A stretch of DNA of 43,508 nt from Bacteroidaceae bacterium (GTDB taxonomy: Bacteria > Bacteroidota > Bacteroidia > Bacteroidales > Bacteroidaceae), in NCBI GenBank assembly GCA_017646665.1, contig JAGCMB010000003.1, forward strand, positions 1 to 43,508, given 5' to 3'. The notes under the pieces were generated by a model. That model searched no databases. It was given only the letters and a program-made list of their open reading frames with translations, and was not told where the DNA came from. This document shows, piece by piece, positions 7,612-15,752 of the stretch (the stretch's first letter is position 1; the number at the start of each line of letters is the position of its first letter). The position numbers and the translations under genes were made by a program.

Positions 7612-7759
7612 GTATTCTGAAACTTAGGAAATTTCATTTATCGCAATAAAAGTAAGGTTAATGCTCGTGTTTATATAACACGGGCTTAACCGTTATTCAT
7701 TGCGATGGGTATCCTAAGACCTCAGAATACGAGTAATGGTTTTGCTCGTGTTTTTTTTT
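7612..7759 (+). ncRNA. Rod-like structured RNA of unknown class, candidate 6S-like or Bacteroidales-1-like
   Basis: Four stems are nested in one rod. P1 is 9 bp, GTATTCTGA 7612-7620 with TCAGAATAC 7722-7730. P2 is TTAGGA 7624-7629 with TCCTAA 7712-7717. P3 is ATCGCAAT 7640-7647 with ATTGCGAT 7699-7706. The apical hairpin P4 pairs 7656-7671 with 7677-7691, with one bulged U and one G-U pair. Internal loops of 3x4, 10x5 and about 8x7 bases separate them. A short hairpin ending in nine T residues follows. No protein gene covers the stretch. The shape recalls 6S RNA and the Bacteroidales-1 motif, but I cannot confirm either; an attenuating leader of the downstream lipoprotein is the alternative. 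Confidence 0.6.
7729..7759 (+). terminator. Terminator at the 3' end of the structured RNA
   Basis: ACGAG (7729-7733) can pair with CTCGT (7745-7749), followed by G and nine T residues (7751-7759). The stem is only 5 bp, but the U tract is long. The first two bases of its 5' arm overlap the last two bases of stem P1 of the RNA, so the two helices stack or compete at that point. Confidence 0.6.
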
Positions 7760-7834
7760 GTGTCTTTTAAAACAAAACAGCTTGCATGTTTGTTATAAGT
7801 AAATTGATTTTGCAAAACCTAAAGACAACTCGAT

Positions 7835-8242
7835 ATGAAAATGAAGAATCTATTACGCGTAACACTCCTTTTATTGTCGCTTACTTTTTTTGTATCTTCT
7901 TGCTTTGAGTACGAATCCTATGCTTGGGAACCTTACAAAGGTTATGTGTGGAGCGCAGAGTGGGGCAATGACACCGTTTTTCTTGAACTGCTTTCGGGCA
8001 ACAATGTAACGTTCTATTCAAAGAATGGCACTATGCCACGTGCCAATGGCATGTACGAGACTCATCGTAAGAAGTTTCCTTTTAGCGATTTTTCTTTTGA
8101 AAGCGGTGCGGTCAAATATAATCTCCACTATGCGACTTATGATACAAATTTGTATATGGTGCTTTATGGCGATTCGCTCAACGTTGAATGTGATACGGCT
8201 TTTGTGGATTGGAGTAAAACGTTTACTCCTGTTAAGTATTAA
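7835..8242 (+). CDS. Small lipoprotein of unknown function
   Basis: The 135-residue product has a lysine-rich start, a hydrophobic stretch and a lipobox-like FVSSC ending in Cys23, so it is probably a lipoprotein anchored in the outer or inner membrane. The mature part is rich in Tyr, Trp and Phe, with short beta-prone segments (GYVWSAEWGNDTVFLELL, NVTFYSKNGTM), suggesting a small beta-barrel or lipocalin-like fold; I do not recognise the family. It begins about 75 bases after the U tract of the structured RNA and is convergent with xseB. A second ATG two codons in (7841) is an equally good start. Confidence 0.75.
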   Translation: MKMKNLLRVTLLLLSLTFFVSSCFEYESYAWEPYKGYVWSAEWGNDTVFLELLSGNNVTFYSKNGTMPRANGMYETHRKKFPFSDFSFESGAVKYNLHYATYDTNLYMVLYGDSLNVECDTAFVDWSKTFTPVKY

Positions 8243-8339
8243 ATGCTCACCGCATATATCAATCAGACTCTGTTTGAAACACTGTTGTCTGTGAGGTGCA
8301 ACTTTTGCGAAACTAGCTTTAACTCGTTTGCACAAACTT

Positions 8340-8534
8340 TTACATTTCAGTTCCCTCGCTCAGTGCCTTTATCTCCTCATCTACCTTGTACAACTTCTCA
8401 CGGCAGAAGTTTACAAGTTCCTGCGCCTCCTTCAGCAGTCCTGCCAACTCATCAATGTCAATTCTACCGTCTTGCACTTTTCCTACAATCTCCTCAAGGC
8501 GATTCATTGCCTCGGCGTATGTCATTTTTTTCAT
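8340..8534 (-). CDS. xseB: Exodeoxyribonuclease VII small subunit
   Basis: XseB is the 64-residue small subunit of exonuclease VII. It is almost wholly helical, with the family signature MTYAEAMNRLEEIVGKVQDGRIDIDEL...L.EA..L..FCREKL. Several copies wrap the helical extension of XseA and are needed for stable single-strand DNA exonuclease activity. It lies 11 bases downstream of xseA and is the last gene of the minus-strand unit mnmA-xseA-xseB. No convincing terminator was found between it and the convergent lipoprotein gene. Confidence 0.93.
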   Translation of the reverse strand: MKKMTYAEAMNRLEEIVGKVQDGRIDIDELAGLLKEAQELVNFCREKLYKVDEEIKALSEGTEM

Positions 8535-8545
8535 ATATGGTTCTT

Positions 8546-9721
8546 TTATTTTATTATACTTGTAAATGTTCCATTGGCAACGACTGTCTGTATTTCATCG
8601 CCCTCTTTCAATGCGCTTGCGTCGCGTACTATTTTGCCATTCTTGCGTGTTATGCTATATCCTAAAGATAGTATACGTTCTGGCGATGCAGCATCAATGC
8701 TTCTTTGGATTATATCGAGTCTATGTCGTTGTGCCTGTAAGTATAATGCTGTGTTTATAGGCAAATTTCCAACCAATGTCTCTATACATCTTTTTTCATT
8801 CTCGATACGTCTGTTGATTGCTGTAGCAATGCCATTTTGTAAATCAGAAAGCATCCCATCGTTGGCGAGCATAGCGTGGATGAGGAATTCCGCCGCTGCT
8901 GTCGGAGTCTTCGCGCTTGTGTTGGCAACAATGTCAAGCACGCTCTCGTCGCGCAAATGTCCTATTCCGGTTATGATGGGCAGTGGAAACTGTGCGCAGT
9001 TGTTGGCAAGGTTATATGTGTCAAAACATCCTAGGTCGCTTGTTGCACCGCCACCTCGAATGATGACAACAACATCCCAATTGTCTGCCTCTTCCGCTAT
9101 TTTATCAAGTGCTGCTATTATACCATCCCCGGCACTGTTGCCCTGCATTGGGGCCGGAAAAAGTCGGGGATAAAAGACAAAACCATATCTGTTATTTATC
9201 AACTGGTCGCAGAAATCTCCATATCCGGCAGCTGTTGCCGATGAAATGACTGCAATACGCTGTGCCAACAAAGGGAAATCAAGCTCTTTGTTGAGGTTTA
9301 TTACACCCTCTTCGGTAAGGCGTTTGATTATCAGTTGGCGTTGGCGTGCAATATCACCGATGGTGTATGCCGGTTCAATGTCGCACACATCAAGTGTGTA
9401 ACCATATAGTTCGTGGAAACCGACGGTTACCTGCAACAACACTTTCAGACCTGCTGCAAACGGCTGTCCTGTCTGTTCAAGGAAGTATGGGCGGAGCAGT
9501 GAGTATATACGTGCCCACACTGTTCCACGTGCCTTGGCAATCGTCTCTTGCGTGTTTTCGTCACGTTCTACCAACTCAATGTAACAATGTCCGGCTGCCG
9601 TTTCGCGCACTTCGCTCAACTCACCGGTAATCCAATAGCGTGATGGGAGAGTGTCAGCAATCGCGTTGCGCACAAGATTGTTGAGCGAGTATAGCGTTAT
9701 AGGAGTATCAACTTCATTCAT
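8546..9721 (-). CDS. xseA: Exodeoxyribonuclease VII large subunit
   Basis: XseA is the catalytic subunit of exonuclease VII, which degrades single-stranded DNA from both ends in repair and cleanup. The 391-residue protein has an N-terminal OB fold (residues about 8-110, with WITGELSEVRETAAGHCYIEL). The catalytic domain has RQRQLIIKRLTEEGVINLNK, IRGGGATSDLGCFD and GIGHLRDESVLD, containing the conserved Asp and His residues, then a helical region and a short C-terminal domain. It is shorter than the E. coli protein (about 456), mainly in the helical extension, as is usual in Bacteroidetes. Its start overlaps the end of mnmA by 8 bases, indicating translational coupling. Confidence 0.95.
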   Translation of the reverse strand: MNEVDTPITLYSLNNLVRNAIADTLPSRYWITGELSEVRETAAGHCYIELVERDENTQETIAKARGTVWARIYSLLRPYFLEQTGQPFAAGLKVLLQVTVGFHELYGYTLDVCDIEPAYTIGDIARQRQLIIKRLTEEGVINLNKELDFPLLAQRIAVISSATAAGYGDFCDQLINNRYGFVFYPRLFPAPMQGNSAGDGIIAALDKIAEEADNWDVVVIIRGGGATSDLGCFDTYNLANNCAQFPLPIITGIGHLRDESVLDIVANTSAKTPTAAAEFLIHAMLANDGMLSDLQNGIATAINRRIENEKRCIETLVGNLPINTALYLQAQRHRLDIIQRSIDAASPERILSLGYSITRKNGKIVRDASALKEGDEIQTVVANGTFTSIIK

Positions 9722-10841
9722 TATCTTTAGGTATCCATTGGTTTATTCCTCGCTGGTCGGCAATGAATGCGCCGCCAATAACAATATTGCCATCGTAGAA
9801 CACCGCCGATTGTCCCGGGGTGATTGCTTGCACCGGGCTGTGTAATTTCACCAACCAACGTCCATCGCCAGTGGCTATTGGTGCATTACATTCCACGGGG
9901 TGGCTGCGGTAACGTACCCTGACGCTGATTTTTTCAGGAATACCGTTTACCCATTCCGGGGCCTCTATTAACATATAACGGGTTGACAACTGTTCTTCAC
10001 TACCAAGCATAACCGTGTTCTTGGCTGCGTTGATTTTCAGTACATAAGCAGGGTAGCCCAAGGCTATGCCCAATCCTTTGCGTTGTCCAACCGTATAGAA
10101 AGGGTAACCACTGTGTTTGCCCAATGTGCGTCCTTCGCTGTCAACAAAAGTTCCGCTGCCAATGCGTGTGTCAATGTCTTGGATGTTTGAACGCAAGAAG
10201 TCGCGGTAGTCGCCGGGGATGAAACAGACCTCCATGCTCTCGCCATCCTTTGCCGCGCTCTGCAAACCGTTCTTTTTCAGATATTCAAGGACTTGTGGCT
10301 TCTCCCATCCGCCCAGCGGAAATATTACGCGCGACAGCTGCTGCTGTGTCAATCGCCACAAGAAATAACTTTGGTCTTTCTTGTCATCATCTCCTGTAAC
10401 GATATAATATTTTGCTTTGTTGTCCTCTCCAATCTCTTCCTTTATCTTTACATAGTGTCCCGTTGCTATTTTGCTGCATCCGAGTTTGTCGGCCCACTCT
10501 TCAAGTAGACGGAATTTTACTGTCGGATTGCAATTTACACAAGGATTGGGTGTCTTGCCATTCATATATGCTTCAATGAACGGCTCTATTACCAATTGGC
10601 GGAATTCATCGCGTACATCGGCTATATGGTGCGGTATTCCTAATCTTGCAGCCAATTCGGCTGCGTCTTTCGCTGCACGCAAGCCTGTGTCGCTTGTTAT
10701 GAGTGTAAGCCCCATCACCTTGTAACCCTGTTCAAGCAGCATACTACATACAGCAGTGCTGTCTATGCCGCCACTCATTCCCACAAGTACGCTTTTCTCT
10801 TCAAACATATTCTGCAATTTCATAAATTTATACAACGCCAT
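9714..10841 (-). CDS. mnmA: tRNA-specific 2-thiouridylase MnmA
   Basis: MnmA makes 2-thiouridine at the wobble position (U34) of tRNA-Lys, Glu and Gln, activating the base with ATP and using relayed sulfur. The PP-loop VGMSGGIDSTAV occurs at residues 20-31. The catalytic Cys lies in GKTPNPCVNCNPTVKF and the second Cys in GESMEVCFIP, followed by the GQRKGLGIALG block and a C-terminal beta-barrel. Start choice is uncertain: the family usually begins just before the PP-loop, so Met7 or Met12 (10808) may be the real start, and a TATAAATTTATG promoter-like stretch overlaps codons 3-7. It heads the mnmA-xseA-xseB unit and is divergent from the MATE exporter gene. Confidence 0.94.
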   Translation of the reverse strand: MALYKFMKLQNMFEEKSVLVGMSGGIDSTAVCSMLLEQGYKVMGLTLITSDTGLRAAKDAAELAARLGIPHHIADVRDEFRQLVIEPFIEAYMNGKTPNPCVNCNPTVKFRLLEEWADKLGCSKIATGHYVKIKEEIGEDNKAKYYIVTGDDDKKDQSYFLWRLTQQQLSRVIFPLGGWEKPQVLEYLKKNGLQSAAKDGESMEVCFIPGDYRDFLRSNIQDIDTRIGSGTFVDSEGRTLGKHSGYPFYTVGQRKGLGIALGYPAYVLKINAAKNTVMLGSEEQLSTRYMLIEAPEWVNGIPEKISVRVRYRSHPVECNAPIATGDGRWLVKLHSPVQAITPGQSAVFYDGNIVIGGAFIADQRGINQWIPKDNE

Positions 10842-10952
10842 ATTTGCAGTAAAAAAAAATGACTATTTTTGCAATATATTTTATGCAAGCGGCGCATAGT
10901 ATATACAAAGGTATATCTTTTTTGTTGCCACAGAACGATATTTACAAATTTT

Positions 10953-12329
10953 ATGAGCAATACGACGATAAAAAAAGTACCCACCGAGTTGGGAACGGAA
11001 AAGGTGGGCAGGCTGCTGATGCAATATGCCATTCCGGCAATCATTGCGCAGATAGCGGCATCACTCTATAATATGATTGACAGTGCCTTTATTGGGCATA
11101 TCCCAAATGTCGGGGCCGACGCCATATCGGGCCTTGCTACCACATTCCCATTCATGAACCTCTCTGTGGCCTTTGGTGCAATGGTAGGTGTGGGTGGTGC
11201 CACTCAGCTTTCGGTAAGATTGGGACAAAGGGATTATGATTCAGCAAAGAATATTCTTGGAAATCTTGTGACTCTGAATGTTCTCGTTGGTCTTATTTTT
11301 GCGGCAGTGTCGTTTGCATTCCTTGATGATATCCTGATATTCTTCGGTGCCAGTGAGAATACATTGCCTTATGCCCGTGACTATATGGAGGTTATTCTGC
11401 TCGGTAATGTGGTGACTCATCTCTATTTTGGAATAAATGCAACGCTGCGTGCCGCCGGACACCCCCAACAGGCTATGTATGCCACCATCCTGACAGTGGT
11501 GATGAATTTCGTTCTTACCCCTCTTTTAATCTTTGTTTTCGGTATGGGTATACGCGGTGCAGCCTTGGCTACCATTCTTGCGCAATGTATAACGCTTGTT
11601 TGGCAGGCAAAGATATTGAGCAATCCTAACGAACTGTTGCATCTGCAACGTGGTATATATAAACTCAAGGGGCATATCGTCAAGGGCATCTTGAGTATCG
11701 GTATGTCACCATTTCTCATAAACACCGCTGCTTGTATGGTAGTGATAATCATCAACAAGGGACTACGCAACAATAGCGACAACGGCGACCTCTCGATAGC
11801 TGCCTATGGCATTTCTAATCGTATGCAGTTTATATTTGTGATGATTGTACTTGGTCTTACACAGGGTATGCAGCCTATCGTGGGCTATAATTATGGAGCC
11901 AAGCACCTTGACAGAGTGAAAAAAGCATTGGTGCAAACGATACTTTGGGCAACACTGGTGACAACTGTCGGCTTTGCCGTGTGTGAGTTTATCCCCGGTG
12001 TCGTGTCGCGTATCTTCACAACAGAACCAGCACTCATAGAGAAGGCTTCGTGGGCAATGCGTGTAATGTCGGTCTTTATGCCTGTCATTGGTTTCCAGAT
12101 TGTTACAACCAATTTCTTCCAGAGCATAGGTAAAGTGAATAAATCAATATTCCTCTCCCTTACCCGACAGGTGCTGATGCTGATACCGCTGTTGTTGATA
12201 TTGCCACACTATCTCGACGAAAGAGGAGTATGGTACAGTATGCCTATATCGGATATGGTGGCTGCAATGCTTACAGTCATAATGCTTATTGTGCAGTTCA
12301 GAGAGTGGAAACGTGAAAAAACAATTTGA
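10953..12329 (+). CDS. MATE family multidrug/Na+ efflux transporter
   Basis: This is a 458-residue, twelve-helix membrane protein with two MatE repeats, each opening with a characteristic block (MQYAIPAIIAQIAASLYNMIDSAFIG and the later SIGMSPFLINTAACMVVIIIN). Family members export cationic drugs or metabolites in exchange for Na+ or H+. The reading frame is open upstream to 10869, but that segment is unlike the family and lies in the promoter region. The start MSNTTIKKVPTELGTEKVG at 10953 fits Bacteroidetes MATE proteins. Downstream, the kinase-like gene begins 7 bases after the stop. The substrate cannot be told from the sequence. Confidence 0.92.
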   Translation: MSNTTIKKVPTELGTEKVGRLLMQYAIPAIIAQIAASLYNMIDSAFIGHIPNVGADAISGLATTFPFMNLSVAFGAMVGVGGATQLSVRLGQRDYDSAKNILGNLVTLNVLVGLIFAAVSFAFLDDILIFFGASENTLPYARDYMEVILLGNVVTHLYFGINATLRAAGHPQQAMYATILTVVMNFVLTPLLIFVFGMGIRGAALATILAQCITLVWQAKILSNPNELLHLQRGIYKLKGHIVKGILSIGMSPFLINTAACMVVIIINKGLRNNSDNGDLSIAAYGISNRMQFIFVMIVLGLTQGMQPIVGYNYGAKHLDRVKKALVQTILWATLVTTVGFAVCEFIPGVVSRIFTTEPALIEKASWAMRVMSVFMPVIGFQIVTTNFFQSIGKVNKSIFLSLTRQVLMLIPLLLILPHYLDERGVWYSMPISDMVAAMLTVIMLIVQFREWKREKTI

Positions 12330-12336
12330 ATACGGT

Positions 12337-12957
12337 ATGAATAATTTTGTAATAACCATAGGCCGTCAACTTGGTAGCGGTGGCAAAGAAATAGCTGAGA
12401 TGCTCGCAAAGGAATTGGGTATCAAACTCTATGACAAGACTCTTTTGCAAGAGGCTTCACGTGAGAGCGGCATTGACGCTACGGTATTCGAAATGGCTGA
12501 TGAACGTGAATCGAGCTCTGTATTCGGTAGCCTGTTCAGCATCCACGGCTCTATATCTGAATATATGCTTGGAGAGAGTTATCTCGATAGCAATAAACTC
12601 TTTGAAATACAGAGTGAAGCAATACGTAACATTGCCGATAATGAAAACTGCATTATTGTAGGACGTTGTGCCGAATATGTGCTGCGTGACCACCCTGCAA
12701 TGGTGAGCATCTTTATTACAGCCGACCACAACGACCGTGTCAATCGCATAATGCGCAGTGAAGGTCTTGCCCATGAGGCTGCAGCCGAGTTTGTGGAGAA
12801 AGGCGACAAGAAACGCCGTTCATATCACGACTATTATGCCACCACACACTGGGGTGAGGCACGTTGCTACGATGTCTGTGTGAACTCCTCGCGTTTGGGA
12901 CTTGATGGAACGGTTGCATTTCTCAAGCAGTTTGTAAAGACACACTTTGGAATATGA
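12337..12957 (+). CDS. Cytidylate kinase-like family protein
   Basis: The 206-residue protein begins NNFVITIGRQLGSGGKEIA, a variant P-loop (GRQLGSGGKE) typical of the cytidylate-kinase-like family. It continues with LYDKTLLQEASRESG, CIIVGRCAEYVLRD and a KKRRSYHDYYATTHWG lid-like segment. Such proteins resemble CMP kinase but lack a proven substrate, and Bacteroidetes encode them in addition to true Cmk. The start at 12337 is preferred over the upstream in-frame ATG at 12289, which lies inside the MATE gene. Its stop overlaps the next start by 4 bases (ATGA), so the two are translationally coupled. Confidence 0.85.
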   Translation: MNNFVITIGRQLGSGGKEIAEMLAKELGIKLYDKTLLQEASRESGIDATVFEMADERESSSVFGSLFSIHGSISEYMLGESYLDSNKLFEIQSEAIRNIADNENCIIVGRCAEYVLRDHPAMVSIFITADHNDRVNRIMRSEGLAHEAAAEFVEKGDKKRRSYHDYYATTHWGEARCYDVCVNSSRLGLDGTVAFLKQFVKTHFGI

Positions 12958-13442
12958 AACGTATAGGCATCCTCTCCGACACGCACGGCTATTGGGATGA
13001 TAAGTACCTTTTTTATTTTGCAGATTGTGACGAGGTGTGGCACGCGGGTGACATTGGTACTCCAATCATTATAGAACTCCTTGAGAAACATTGTACAGTG
13101 CGTGCGGTGTGTGGAAATATAGATGGTGGCGACTTGAACCGACGTTTTAGCAAAGTGCTGCGTTTTAAAGTAGAGGAGTGTGACGTCCTGATGACACACA
13201 TCGGAGGTTATCCGGGTAAGTATGCTCCGACGATACGCAAGGAGATATACAGCGAAAAGCCCAACCTGTTTGTTGCCGGACATTCTCATATCCTTAAAGT
13301 AATGTATGACAGGACACTTGATTGTCTGCACGTGAATCCCGGAGCGGCCGGCAAACAGGGCTGGCAGCAGGTGCGTACGCTCGTAAAACTGACAATCGAC
13401 GGCAAGGATATAAAAAATCTTGAAGTGATAGAACTCTCCTGA
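12954..13442 (+). CDS. YfcE/MJ0936-type metallophosphoesterase
   Basis: The 162-residue protein carries the calcineurin-like phosphoesterase motifs in order: GILSDTHG (residues 5-12), HAGDIG, GNIDGG, a TH in LMTHIGGYPG, and GHSHILKV. Together these ligate two metal ions. Small single-domain members such as YfcE hydrolyse phosphodiesters in vitro, with physiological substrates usually unknown. The ATGA overlap with the kinase-like gene suggests that they are made together. No signal peptide is present, so it is cytoplasmic. Confidence 0.9.
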   Translation: MKRIGILSDTHGYWDDKYLFYFADCDEVWHAGDIGTPIIIELLEKHCTVRAVCGNIDGGDLNRRFSKVLRFKVEECDVLMTHIGGYPGKYAPTIRKEIYSEKPNLFVAGHSHILKVMYDRTLDCLHVNPGAAGKQGWQQVRTLVKLTIDGKDIKNLEVIELS

Positions 13443-13508
13443 TGAATTGTTGTGCAGGACAGTGACAATGAAGTGATGATAAAATTTTTTCGTCTGCAGC
13501 AAATTATT

Positions 13509-13516
13509 TATCTTCG
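13509..13516 (+). promoter_or_regulatory. Candidate -7 box upstream of ilvE
   Basis: TATCTTCG resembles the Bacteroidetes -7 element (TAnnTTTG, with one mismatch) and lies 36 bases before the ilvE ATG, in the 110-base gap after the phosphoesterase gene. No good -33 element was seen at the normal spacing. Confidence 0.35.
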
Positions 13517-13552
13517 CAAATCAGAATTTTGTAAATTAGATAATTATATAAA

Positions 13553-14569
13553 ATGGATATTATGGATTGGTCGAACATCGGTTTTGGATACAGAAAGACC
13601 AATGGCAACGTTCGTTGCCATTATAAAGACGGTGCTTGGGGTGCCGTTGAGGTTACTGCCGATGAGAATATAAACATCCATATGGCGGCAACTTGTCTGC
13701 ACTATGGACAGAGTGCTTTTGAAGGCTTGAAGGCTTTCCGAGGCAAGGATGGCAAAATACGAATATTCCGACTGGATGCCAATGCTGAACGCTTGCAGAG
13801 TAGTTGTGACGGTATTCTTATGCCTCGTATCAGCGCGGAACTTTTCCGCGAGATGGTTACAAAAGTGGTATCATTGAACGAAGAATTTGTGCCTCCCTAT
13901 GAGAGCGGTGCGTCACTTTATATACGTCCACTCCTGATTGGAACAAGTGCACAGGTTGGAGTTAACCCGTCAAAGGAGTATCTCTTTGTGATATTTGTGA
14001 CTCCTGTAGGCCCCTATTTCAAGAAGGGATTTGCAGTGAATGATGTGGTTATTTATCGTCACTACGACCGTGCTGCGCCTTTCGGAACCGGACGCTTCAA
14101 GGTGGGTGGCAACTATGCTGCCGGAATGAAGGCGAGCTGTCAGGCTCATAGCGAGGGCTATGCGTGTGAGATGTATCTCGATGCAAAAGAGAAAAAGTAT
14201 GTCGATGAGTGTGGCGCAGCCAACTTCATAGGAATAAAAGGCAATAACTACGTTACACCACTTTCTACATCAATTCTTCCGTCAATAACCAATGACAGCC
14301 TGATGCGTCTTGCTGCCGATATGGGTATGATTGTTGAGCAACGCCAGATACCCGAGGAGGAGCTCGCTACTTTTGACGAAGCAGGTGCTTGTGGTACAGC
14401 TGCTGTCGTTTCTCCGATAGGCAGAATTGATGATGTTGAAAAGGGCGTGACTTATGTGATTTCAAAGGATGGCAAGCCGGGCCCGGTTCTGACAGAACTT
14501 TACACCCGTTTGCGTGCTATACAATATGGCGATGTTGCCGACCCTTATGGTTGGGTAACTGTTCTCTAA
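13553..14569 (+). CDS. ilvE: Branched-chain amino acid aminotransferase
   Basis: The enzyme is a PLP-dependent fold-type IV transaminase that interconverts Leu, Ile and Val with their 2-oxo acids. The 338-residue protein has [18 protein letters not shown] near residue 50, the [13 protein letters not shown] segment, the catalytic Lys in [13 protein letters not shown] and the cofactor-binding [12 protein letters not shown]. The end [13 protein letters not shown] is typical of the class II (mitochondrial-like) branched-chain enzyme. An alternative start is the ATG at 13562 ([10 protein letters not shown]). trmB follows after 16 bases, so ilvE may head a four-gene unit. Confidence 0.95.
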   Translation: MDIMDWSNIGFGYRKTNGNVRCHYKDGAWGAVEVTADENINIHMAATCLHYGQSAFEGLKAFRGKDGKIRIFRLDANAERLQSSCDGILMPRISAELFREMVTKVVSLNEEFVPPYESGASLYIRPLLIGTSAQVGVNPSKEYLFVIFVTPVGPYFKKGFAVNDVVIYRHYDRAAPFGTGRFKVGGNYAAGMKASCQAHSEGYACEMYLDAKEKKYVDECGAANFIGIKGNNYVTPLSTSILPSITNDSLMRLAADMGMIVEQRQIPEEELATFDEAGACGTAAVVSPIGRIDDVEKGVTYVISKDGKPGPVLTELYTRLRAIQYGDVADPYGWVTVL

Positions 14570-14585
14570 CAATAAGAGTATAGGT

Positions 14586-15344
14586 ATGGGAAAAGGAAAA
14601 CTGAAGAAATTTGCCGATATGGCAGCCTATTCTAACGTCATCGAGCATCCCTATTCAATGATTGATGATGTTGATTTCCCACTCAAGGGAAATTGGGGAC
14701 GTGACTTTTTTAAGAATGACAATCCGATAGTTCTAGAACTTGGTTGTGGCAGGGGAGAGTATACCGTAGCTCTTGCACGCCGCTTCCCCGATAAGAATTT
14801 CATCGGTGTTGATATAAAGGGTGCGCGTATGTGGACCGGTGCAACCGATGCTCTTGAATCGGGGCTTGTCAATGTAGGCTTCTTGCGTACCAATATCGAG
14901 ATTATTGACCGTCTTTTTGCAGCCGGCGAGGTGAGTGAGATTTGGCTCACATTCCCCGATCCGCAGATGAAAAAGCAGACCAAGCGTCTGACATCATCGC
15001 TTTTCCTGGCACGTTACAGAAACATTCTTTCTGCCGATGCCGTTGTGCACCTGAAGACCGATAGCAATTTTATGTTTACCTATACCAAATATATAACCGA
15101 TGTAAACAATTTGCCGATAGTTGAGTGTATTGACGATGTGCACGGTCAGGACGTGGTGAGCGATGTGTTGAAAATACGTACTTACTATGAATCGCAGTGG
15201 CTCTCACGCGGAATAACAATAAAATACATATCATTCAATTTACCGGCAAAGGAGCAGTACATTGAACCGGATGTGGAGATTGAAATGGATGAATACCGCA
15301 GCTATAACCGAAGCAAACGTAGCTGCCTTGAAACAAGCAAATAA
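14586..15344 (+). CDS. trmB: tRNA (guanine-N7-)-methyltransferase
   Basis: TrmB methylates N7 of G46 in the variable loop of tRNA using S-adenosylmethionine. The 252-residue protein shows the SAM-binding motif [16 protein letters not shown] (about residues 48-63), [10 protein letters not shown], the signature [18 protein letters not shown], and the [13 protein letters not shown] block. A Bacteroidetes-type N-terminal extension ([16 protein letters not shown]) precedes the fold. It begins 16 bases after ilvE and is followed after 6 bases by a Dabb-domain gene. Confidence 0.95.
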   Translation: MGKGKLKKFADMAAYSNVIEHPYSMIDDVDFPLKGNWGRDFFKNDNPIVLELGCGRGEYTVALARRFPDKNFIGVDIKGARMWTGATDALESGLVNVGFLRTNIEIIDRLFAAGEVSEIWLTFPDPQMKKQTKRLTSSLFLARYRNILSADAVVHLKTDSNFMFTYTKYITDVNNLPIVECIDDVHGQDVVSDVLKIRTYYESQWLSRGITIKYISFNLPAKEQYIEPDVEIEMDEYRSYNRSKRSCLETSK

Positions 15345-15350
15345 AAAATT

Positions 15351-15653
15351 ATGTTCAAGCATATTGTAATGTGGCGCTTTGTTGATGGCGCAAATGGAAA
15401 AAGCAAGTTGCAGCACGCCCTTTGGGTCAAGGAGCATCTTGAGGCTCTTGTGGGTGTAATTCCTGAGATTAAATCGTTGGAGGTCGGCATCAATGTGTGC
15501 GTTGCAGGAACTGCTTACGATGCAGTGTTGGTGTCGGCTTTTGAGGATGCTGATGCAATGGAGCGTTATAAAGTGCATCCGGCTCACGTAGAGGTCGCAT
15601 CATACTTTAAAGGCATAACCGAAGGACGTGCCGAAGCCGACTATGTAATCTGA
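15351..15653 (+). CDS. Dabb-family (stress-responsive A/B barrel) protein
   Basis: The 100-residue protein begins MFKHIVMWRFVDGANGKSK and contains VIPEIKSLEVGINV and YKVHPAHVEVASYFKG. These are the marks of the dimeric alpha-beta barrel (Dabb) domain first noted in a plant stress protein. The conserved histidines and the HP.H motif are present. No reaction can be assigned; fungal and bacterial relatives range from enzymes to proteins of unknown role. It sits 6 bases after trmB and 99 bases before mrp. Confidence 0.88.
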   Translation: MFKHIVMWRFVDGANGKSKLQHALWVKEHLEALVGVIPEIKSLEVGINVCVAGTAYDAVLVSAFEDADAMERYKVHPAHVEVASYFKGITEGRAEADYVI

Positions 15654-15748
15654 AAACTGAAAACTGAAGGCGGAAAGCTGAATGTTGAAAACGGAAAGCT
15701 CGCTTAAACGCAGCTTTCACCTTTAACTTTTCACCTTTCACTTTTAAT
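15652..15748. repeat. CTGAAAA/TTTTCA low-complexity inverted region with hairpin
   Basis: Right at the stop of the Dabb gene the sequence becomes a run of CTGAAAA-like units (15652-15690). It is mirrored after a hairpin by CTTTCAC/CTTTTCAC units (15714-15745). The central hairpin pairs GAAAGCT 15694-15700 and GC 15702-15703 with GC 15710-15711 and AGCTTTC 15712-15718. A related string (CTGAAATGTGAAAGCTGAAATG) lies at 639-660. It may act as a weak terminator or mRNA-stability element before mrp. Confidence 0.5.
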
Positions 15749-15752
15749 AATT

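Noticed and set aside
8338-8356. 13-base match (GGAACTGAAATGT) between the end of xseB and position 635
   Set aside because: One copy is coding and the flanks diverge within a few bases; this is probably chance within CTGAAA-rich sequence rather than a transposed repeat.
8328-9173. 281-codon plus-strand open frame over xseB/xseA
   Set aside because: The minus-strand genes have diagnostic exonuclease VII motifs; the plus-strand translation has none.
10869-10952. 28-codon N-terminal extension of the MATE protein
   Set aside because: It is Cys/Arg-rich, unlike the family, and overlaps the divergent promoter region. The ATG at 10953 matches the expected N-terminus.
12867-13502. 211-codon minus-strand open frame opposite the kinase-like and phosphoesterase genes
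   Set aside because: The overlapping plus-strand phosphoesterase has all metal-binding motifs; this frame has none.
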